Below are positions 5,883-9,894 of a DNA stretch of 9,894 nt, piece after piece. The first letter of the stretch is position 1. Every line of letters starts with the position of its first letter. The notes beneath the pieces were generated by a model. It saw only the letters and a list, made by a program, of their open reading frames with translations, made no database searches and was not told the origin of the DNA. This DNA comes from Lachnospiraceae bacterium UBA4316 (GTDB taxonomy: Bacteria; Bacillota; Clostridia; Lachnospirales; Lachnospiraceae): positions 1,372 to 11,265 of the forward strand of contig DGUG01000082.1 in the NCBI GenBank assembly GCA_002394535.1. The letters are read 5' to 3'. The position numbers and the translations under genes were made by a program.

Positions 5883-7010
5883 TTTCGGATTGCCCTGTTG
5901 GTTCATGACCTGCTGGGACATCGCCATGTTCTGCTGCATCTGTTTTTCTATCTGTATAGCTGCATCGCGTATGTCCATGTGAACACGCTGGAATGCCGCT
6001 ACAACCTGAGGATCAAACTGAACTCCCGCACCCTGCGTGATAATGTTGTATGCCTCCTCATGCGTCTTGGCCTTTTTGTAGCTTCTCTCGGCAACAAGTC
6101 CGTCATAAACATCCGCAACCGCCAGTATTCTTGCCAGAATAGGGATATTGGCACCTGCAAGTCTGTCCGGATATCCGTTTCCGTCTACTCTCTCGTGATG
6201 GTACTTCGCCATCTGGAACGTGTAATACAGGAATTTGTTGTTGGGGAGAAGATAAGCATACTTCTGAATAGCATTTGCGGCCATTGTTGTATGCGCCTTC
6301 ATAAGAGCAAACTCTTCGTCCGTATATTTGCCCGTCTTGGTAAGAACTGCATCCGGGACACCGATCTTACCCATATCGTGCAGACGTGAGCTTAGAAGTA
6401 TAAGTTCAAAATCATTCGGATCTATCCCATAGTTTACTCCGGAAAGCAGCATTTCCTTGAGCAGAATCTCCATGTACTTACTGACACATATACTGTGCAT
6501 TCCGGTATAAGGGTCCTTCTGTGAGATAAGGTCTGTAATTATACCTATGATAAAATACTCCAGATTCATAGCGTTCCTTGCCTGAAAATTGGCAGTCTGC
6601 TGAAGCTGTGTATTGTATGAATCCATTTGTGATTTGTAATCGAGGATATTCGACTGGAGTTCCATACGTTTGCGAAGAAGATCGGGAATAATAGGCTTTC
6701 GGATAAAATCAACCCCGCCGAGCCTGTATGCTTCCATTTCAGTCGTGTTCTCCTTATCTCCCGAAAGAAACAACACAGGAATACCCTTTGTCTTCTCGTT
6801 TGTCTTGAGACGCATGATGAAATCAAATCCATTAACACCGGGCATTGCGATATCAAGCAATATAAAATCGGGCATAATGGTTGACTTTGCAAGACGCTGC
6901 AGAGCTGCTTTGGGACTGTTTAAATCAATTATGCGGTACTGCCTCTCAAGCGCTTTTTTGGCAACAAGTAATTCGGTTTCATTGTCATCAATGATCATTA
7001 CCGTATACAT
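5880..7010 (-). CDS. Response regulator REC-HD-GYP, predicted c-di-GMP phosphodiesterase
   Basis: 376-residue cytoplasmic response regulator of the RpfG type, predicted to hydrolyse the second messenger c-di-GMP when phosphorylated. The receiver (1-118) is intact: D8/D9, phosphoacceptor D53 in LLDIAMP, S83 and K105-P106. A helical linker (119-150) leads to the HD-GYP domain (about 155-345) with H172, H211-D212 in RLHDMGKIGVPD, H240, H271-H272 in YHHERVDGNGYP and D300 in AVADVYDG. These are the metal-binding and signature residues. A small deviation is R283 where GYPxGL usually has Gly. The tail (352-376) is rich in Gln and Met. The ATG is preceded by GAGGAG and overlaps the end of hisA by 13 bases, so it is the last gene of the dap-his operon, an unusual place for a signalling enzyme. 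No diguanylate cyclase is in the window. Confidence 0.94.
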   Translation of the reverse strand: MYTVMIIDDNETELLVAKKALERQYRIIDLNSPKAALQRLAKSTIMPDFILLDIAMPGVNGFDFIMRLKTNEKTKGIPVLFLSGDKENTTEMEAYRLGGVDFIRKPIIPDLLRKRMELQSNILDYKSQMDSYNTQLQQTANFQARNAMNLEYFIIGIITDLISQKDPYTGMHSICVSKYMEILLKEMLLSGVNYGIDPNDFELILLSSRLHDMGKIGVPDAVLTKTGKYTDEEFALMKAHTTMAANAIQKYAYLLPNNKFLYYTFQMAKYHHERVDGNGYPDRLAGANIPILARILAVADVYDGLVAERSYKKAKTHEEAYNIITQGAGVQFDPQVVAAFQRVHMDIRDAAIQIEKQMQQNMAMSQQVMNQQGNPK

Positions 7011-7768
7011 TTAATAATCTCCTCTATGCTCAGATCGCCTCCGAAAATGTCAAGTTTTGACCCCACCGTGAAATTCACAAGACCTCTTCCCGCCGCCTTT
7101 ATACTGTATATGTCATCATAAGACGATATCCCGCCTGCATAACAGCATGGTCTGGGGGATTCTGCCAAAATCCTAATTAAATCCTCATCTATCCCGTTTG
7201 CAAGTCCTTCCGCATCAACGGCATGAACAAGAAATTCATCACAGCATTCGGATAATCTCTCTAACAGATCGGCATCCACTGTTTCATCCGCTATTTTCTG
7301 CCACCTGTCCGTTGCCACCCGGTAAGAGTCTCCCACTTTTTTGCAGCTCAGGTCGAGAACAATCTTATCAGCCCCTACCGCACTTACCAGTCTGCCCAGA
7401 TTATTTCTGTCTATACGACCGTTCGAAAACGCAAAACTCGTTACAATAACGTGACTTGCGCCCGCATCAATATACTCTGCTGCATTCTCATCGTTTACTC
7501 CCCCGCCAAACATAAGTCCCTTTGGATACGCGGCAAGGGCATTAAATGCCTGCTGCCTTGATGCCTCATAGTATTCGCTTCCTTTGCGGTTGAGTATTAT
7601 AACATGTCCGCCGGGAAGATTAAGATCCTTATATAGTTTCGCGTAATATCCGCCGCCTTTTTCAGAAACAAAGTTCTCTACCGCCTCTTGTCTGGCATCA
7701 TCAAGCGTTGAACCTACTATCTGTTTGACAGCACCGTTATGAATATCAATGCAGGGACGAAATTCCAT
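6998..7768 (-). CDS. hisA: Eukaryotic-type HisA, ProFAR isomerase
   Basis: 1-(5-phosphoribosyl)-5-[(5-phosphoribosylamino)methylideneamino]imidazole-4-carboxamide isomerase, an Amadori-type step of histidine biosynthesis on a TIM barrel. The 256-residue protein matches the plant/fungal form (HISN3/HIS6) far better than the usual bacterial one: it opens FRPCIDIHNGAVKQIVGSTL and has LPGGHVI, GGGVN, GASHVIVTS, LDLSCKK, ATDRWQK, DEFLVHAVDAEG, YAGGI and VGSKLDIFGG. The likely acid/base pair is D8 (strand 1) and D139 (strand 5, LDLS); the phosphate-binding glycines are G211-G213 (YAGGI, as AGG) and the VGS turn. The gene starts four bases after the dapB stop and overlaps the response regulator by 13 bases. 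No other histidine gene is nearby. The eukaryotic-type assignment rests on remembered family sequence, not on an alignment. Confidence 0.9.
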   Translation of the reverse strand: MEFRPCIDIHNGAVKQIVGSTLDDARQEAVENFVSEKGGGYYAKLYKDLNLPGGHVIILNRKGSEYYEASRQQAFNALAAYPKGLMFGGGVNDENAAEYIDAGASHVIVTSFAFSNGRIDRNNLGRLVSAVGADKIVLDLSCKKVGDSYRVATDRWQKIADETVDADLLERLSECCDEFLVHAVDAEGLANGIDEDLIRILAESPRPCCYAGGISSYDDIYSIKAAGRGLVNFTVGSKLDIFGGDLSIEEIIKCIR

Positions 7769-7772
7769 CGGA

Positions 7773-8525
7773 TTAACCTATCACATCGGACATATCGAAC
7801 ATTCCCGGGCCTTTGCCGACAATATATTTCGCCGCTTCCACTGCTCCCTTGGCAAACACAGCTCTCGAATATGCACTGTGTGAAAAAGTGATCACCTCAT
7901 CTCGTCCGGCAAAAATCACATCATGATCGCCTACAATCGATCCGCCGCGCACGGCACTTATTCCTATTTCCGTATCCGGCCTCACCATTCGCCGCTTGGA
8001 CCTGTCAAAAACATAATCCTTTTTCTTATCCAGTCCGTCATTAACAGCGTCCGCAAGCGCAAGTGCCGTTCCCGAAGGAGCATCAAGTTTGGTTCTGTGA
8101 TGCTTTTCGACTATCTCAACATCAAAACCTGCCTCCGTAAGTTTAGCGGCATTTTCCTTAAGTATCTTGGATATCAGATTGATACCCAGCGACATATTCG
8201 CCGATTTAAACATAGCAACGGTTTCGGATGATTTTTTAATAAGCTCAAGTGTTTCATCACTAAGCCCCGTGGTACATTCCACAAGTGGTATCTTATGGGA
8301 TACACACCACCTGATAACTCCGTCAACTGCGGACGCATTACCGAAATCCACAACAACGTCCGCATCGGTGCTTACCTTATCAATACTGTCAACCACCGGA
8401 AAATCAGCCGCTGCCGTATTGATATCAACGCCTTCAGCAATCTCGATACCGTTATCTTCCCTAACGATATCCGCTATCATTTTTCCCATACGGCCGTTAC
8501 AGCCGTGTAAAATCATTCTGACCAT
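7773..8525 (-). CDS. dapB: 4-hydroxy-tetrahydrodipicolinate reductase
   Basis: NAD(P)H-dependent reductase of the diaminopimelate/lysine pathway, acting on the product of DapA and supplying meso-DAP for peptidoglycan and lysine. The 250 residues match the family's usual length. The N-terminal Rossmann motif is GCNGRMG (8-14); the next nucleotide-contact region reads DFGNAS (60-65) and CTTG (84-87). The catalytic segment is EKHHRTKLDAPSGTA with H142 and K146 as the expected acid and substrate-binding residues. The C-terminal dimer region contains GDHDVIFAG and ITFSHSAYSR, typical of the family. The ATG lies two bases after the dapA stop with GGGGTG as a weak ribosome site inside dapA, pointing to translational coupling. 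A second ATG three codons in is possible. Confidence 0.97.
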   Translation of the reverse strand: MVRMILHGCNGRMGKMIADIVREDNGIEIAEGVDINTAAADFPVVDSIDKVSTDADVVVDFGNASAVDGVIRWCVSHKIPLVECTTGLSDETLELIKKSSETVAMFKSANMSLGINLISKILKENAAKLTEAGFDVEIVEKHHRTKLDAPSGTALALADAVNDGLDKKKDYVFDRSKRRMVRPDTEIGISAVRGGSIVGDHDVIFAGRDEVITFSHSAYSRAVFAKGAVEAAKYIVGKGPGMFDMSDVIG

Positions 8526-8527
8526 TT

Positions 8528-9412
8528 CTACAGCACCCCGTATTCTTCCATAGCCGCTTTAAGCTTTGCGGCATTATCGGGTTCCATCTCGCAAAGAGGA
8601 CGACGCAGCACTCCGCGGTCTCTTCCCTGAAGCTCTAACGCCTTCTTGACAGGTATGGGATTAACCTCACAAAACAGTGCATTGCAAAGAGGTATGGCAT
8701 CAAGCTGTCTCTTTGCTGCAAGTGCCGGATCATTATCAAAGAATGCCTGACAGATGTCATGGGTCTTTCTCGGAGCAACATTTGACAGAACGGAAATAAC
8801 ACCGAGACCACCGAGAGACATGATCGGAACTATCTGATCGTCATTACCCGAATACAGTTCTATCTGATCGCCGCAGATGCTCATAAGTTTTGCGATCTGC
8901 GAAATATTTCCGCTTGCTTCCTTGATCCCGACGATATTGGGAACATCCCTGACAAGAGTTGCGGCTGTTTCAGGCAATATGTTGCAGCCGGTTCTTCCGG
9001 GTACATTGTACAGAATCATCGGAACCTTAACGCTGTTCGCAACTATGGTAAAGTGTTCTATAAGACCCTTCTGGGTGGACTTGTTGTAATACGGTGTTAC
9101 CACAAGGATTGCATCCACACCATACTTCTCCGCTTCCTGTGACAGGTACACGGCAGTTTCCGTACAATTCGATCCGGTTCCGGCAATAACAGGAATTCTG
9201 TGATCCACAACCTCGACACAAAACCTGATACACTCAAGATGTTCTTCATGGGACAGGCACGAAGCCTCTCCTGTTGTACCGCATATAACTATGGCATCGG
9301 TACCGTTCTCGATCTGATACTCTATCTGCTCTCTGAATTTATCGTAATCAACCTCTCCGTTAGCCAGAAATGGGGTACATATTGCTACGGCTGCTCCTTT
9401 AAAAACCGACAT
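8528..9412 (-). CDS. dapA: 4-hydroxy-tetrahydrodipicolinate synthase
   Basis: Class I aldolase condensing pyruvate with aspartate-4-semialdehyde, the committed step to diaminopimelate and lysine. The 294-residue TIM barrel is of normal length. Visible active-site residues are T46-T47 in CGTTGEA, Y109 in TPYYNK, Y135 in LYNVPGRTG, R140 and the Schiff-base lysine K164 in GIKEASG. The chosen ATG (9410-9412) has GGAGG about nine bases upstream; an earlier out-of-frame ATG in GGATATGAAAAATG would read only six codons. A 59-base gap (9413-9471) separates it from the CheX-like gene; I see no terminator or clear promoter there, so it is probably in the same transcript. No lysine riboswitch can fit in that gap. 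The feedback-inhibition state cannot be judged by eye. Confidence 0.97.
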   Translation of the reverse strand: MSVFKGAAVAICTPFLANGEVDYDKFREQIEYQIENGTDAIVICGTTGEASCLSHEEHLECIRFCVEVVDHRIPVIAGTGSNCTETAVYLSQEAEKYGVDAILVVTPYYNKSTQKGLIEHFTIVANSVKVPMILYNVPGRTGCNILPETAATLVRDVPNIVGIKEASGNISQIAKLMSICGDQIELYSGNDDQIVPIMSLGGLGVISVLSNVAPRKTHDICQAFFDNDPALAAKRQLDAIPLCNALFCEVNPIPVKKALELQGRDRGVLRRPLCEMEPDNAAKLKAAMEEYGVL

Positions 9413-9471
9413 TTTTCATATCCTCCGTTTATCTTATTTGATCTTAATAATATTCATGCTTCTTCCGGGGC

Positions 9472-9894
9472 TCACCCGAGTATAACTATCCAGTCAAGTG
9501 GCTGCTGATTGATAAATATGGGAATAACAACAATCATAGAACCGTTTAGCTCCAACGGATCCTTTGACAACTTCGGAGGCATAAGATTAAGTTCCATTCC
9601 CTCCTGACTCTTTGCTGTTGCAAACAGTCCGTCACTTATATTGATAAATTCTCCCACAGAATCAAGTGCGTTTATATCGACTTCGTCAAAAAACTGCTTG
9701 GCAAACGCTTCGGCTATCGCAAGTATTCCCTTATCATCTCCGGAAAAAGCGGTCGTTACGTTATAATCTCCCACTATCTCCTGCATTGCCACAGCACCGG
9801 TTTTGTAATTGTTTGTTGTATATCCGCGCCTTATTGAAATATCGTCCGATGCAAGGCGGTTAATGCACCTGAACGTAACGGCGAGAAGATCAAC
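9472..9894 (-). CDS. CheX-like phosphatase-domain protein, 5' end outside window
   Basis: The reading frame is open to the right edge, so 140 C-terminal residues are visible and the start is missing. The visible part resembles CheX, a CheC-family phosphatase that removes phosphate from CheY-type receivers in chemotaxis. The supporting features are the helix with the family's E-x2-N pattern (SVGEFINISDGLF: E82 and N85 of the visible part), preceded by GILAIAEAFAKQFF and followed by MELNLMPP and the closing strands IVVIPIFINQQPLDWIVI. The usual second E-x2-N motif of CheC is not seen, as expected for CheX. Residues 1-40 of the visible part could be the domain start or a linker from an upstream domain. 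It precedes dapA by 59 bases in the same orientation. An in-frame GTG at 9792 is an internal codon, since the frame continues upstream. Confidence 0.7.
   Translation of the reverse strand, partial: VDLLAVTFRCINRLASDDISIRRGYTTNNYKTGAVAMQEIVGDYNVTTAFSGDDKGILAIAEAFAKQFFDEVDINALDSVGEFINISDGLFATAKSQEGMELNLMPPKLSKDPLELNGSMIVVIPIFINQQPLDWIVILG

Noticed and set aside
5800..5982. Small plus-strand frame after csp
   Set aside because: It runs straight through the terminator hairpin and into the opposite-strand HD-GYP gene, and it lacks a good ribosome site.
5898..6389. Plus-strand open frame of 163 codons opposite the HD-GYP gene
   Set aside because: It lies antisense to an intact, motif-complete enzyme and starts just beyond a strong terminator; its product looks like no known protein.
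9395..9423. Six-codon leader peptide overlapping the dapA start (ATGAAAAATG region)
   Set aside because: The GGAGG site is only about two bases from that first ATG, too close for efficient use, and the peptide has no lysine-rich or regulatory character.
9413..9471. Lysine riboswitch or separate promoter before dapA
   Set aside because: The 59-base gap is far too short for a lysine riboswitch, and I found no -35/-10 pair with proper spacing.
1..9894. Search for tRNA, rRNA, CRISPR arrays, insertion sequences and attachment sites
   Set aside because: No clover-leaf-like sequence, spaced repeat array, transposase or terminal inverted repeat was seen on either strand.

Overview
The window looks like a chromosomal stretch from a Gram-positive, anaerobic Firmicute, most probably family Lachnospiraceae (Butyrivibrio/Roseburia-like). 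The indications are the moderate GC content (by eye, not counted), strong AGGAGG-type ribosome binding sites with several non-ATG starts, a PfoR-type PTS IIC protein, a CheX-like domain, and an unusual HisA of the plant/fungal type that I recall from this family. I see no mobile element, CRISPR array, tRNA or rRNA. Apart from the two edge-truncated genes the coding sequence is intact and dense, and all genes but one lie on the minus strand.

Layout, read in the direction of transcription from right to left. Operon A (9894 down to 5880, minus) enters from outside the window. It encodes the C-terminal part of a CheX-like phosphatase-domain protein, then dapA and dapB (the first two steps of the diaminopimelate/lysine branch), a eukaryotic-type hisA, and a response regulator with a REC-HD-GYP layout (predicted c-di-GMP phosphodiesterase). 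From dapA onward the genes are separated by 4 bases or less or overlap; a 59-base gap precedes dapA. The operon ends at a strong hairpin (5854-5878) shared with the convergent cold-shock gene.

Middle (5434-5880): a single plus-strand CspA-family gene with its own sigma-A-like promoter, a small 5'-UTR hairpin and a terminator. Its promoter is back-to-back with the promoter of Operon B, and a direct repeat and a palindrome overlap the -10/+1 region on the Operon B side.

Operon B (5433 down to 1 and beyond, minus) is the most interesting part. In order it encodes a PfoR/PTS_EIIC_2 membrane protein, a membrane-anchored coiled-coil LytM/M23 protein that has lost every metal-binding and catalytic position, a bactofilin with a short tandem-repeat tail, a REC-coiled coil-REC protein in which both phosphoacceptor Asp residues are Asn, a tandem REC-REC protein (first domain intact, second degenerate), and a membrane-anchored GH25 muramidase that runs off the left edge. 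The close packing (33-base largest gap, three overlaps or near-overlaps) suggests one transcript. My reading is an envelope/morphogenesis module: a bactofilin scaffold, a non-catalytic LytM partner, non-phosphorylatable receiver scaffolds and one active wall hydrolase, with a single intact receiver as the possible phospho-input. That assembly is inference from gene content; the individual families and the missing residues are seen in the sequence.
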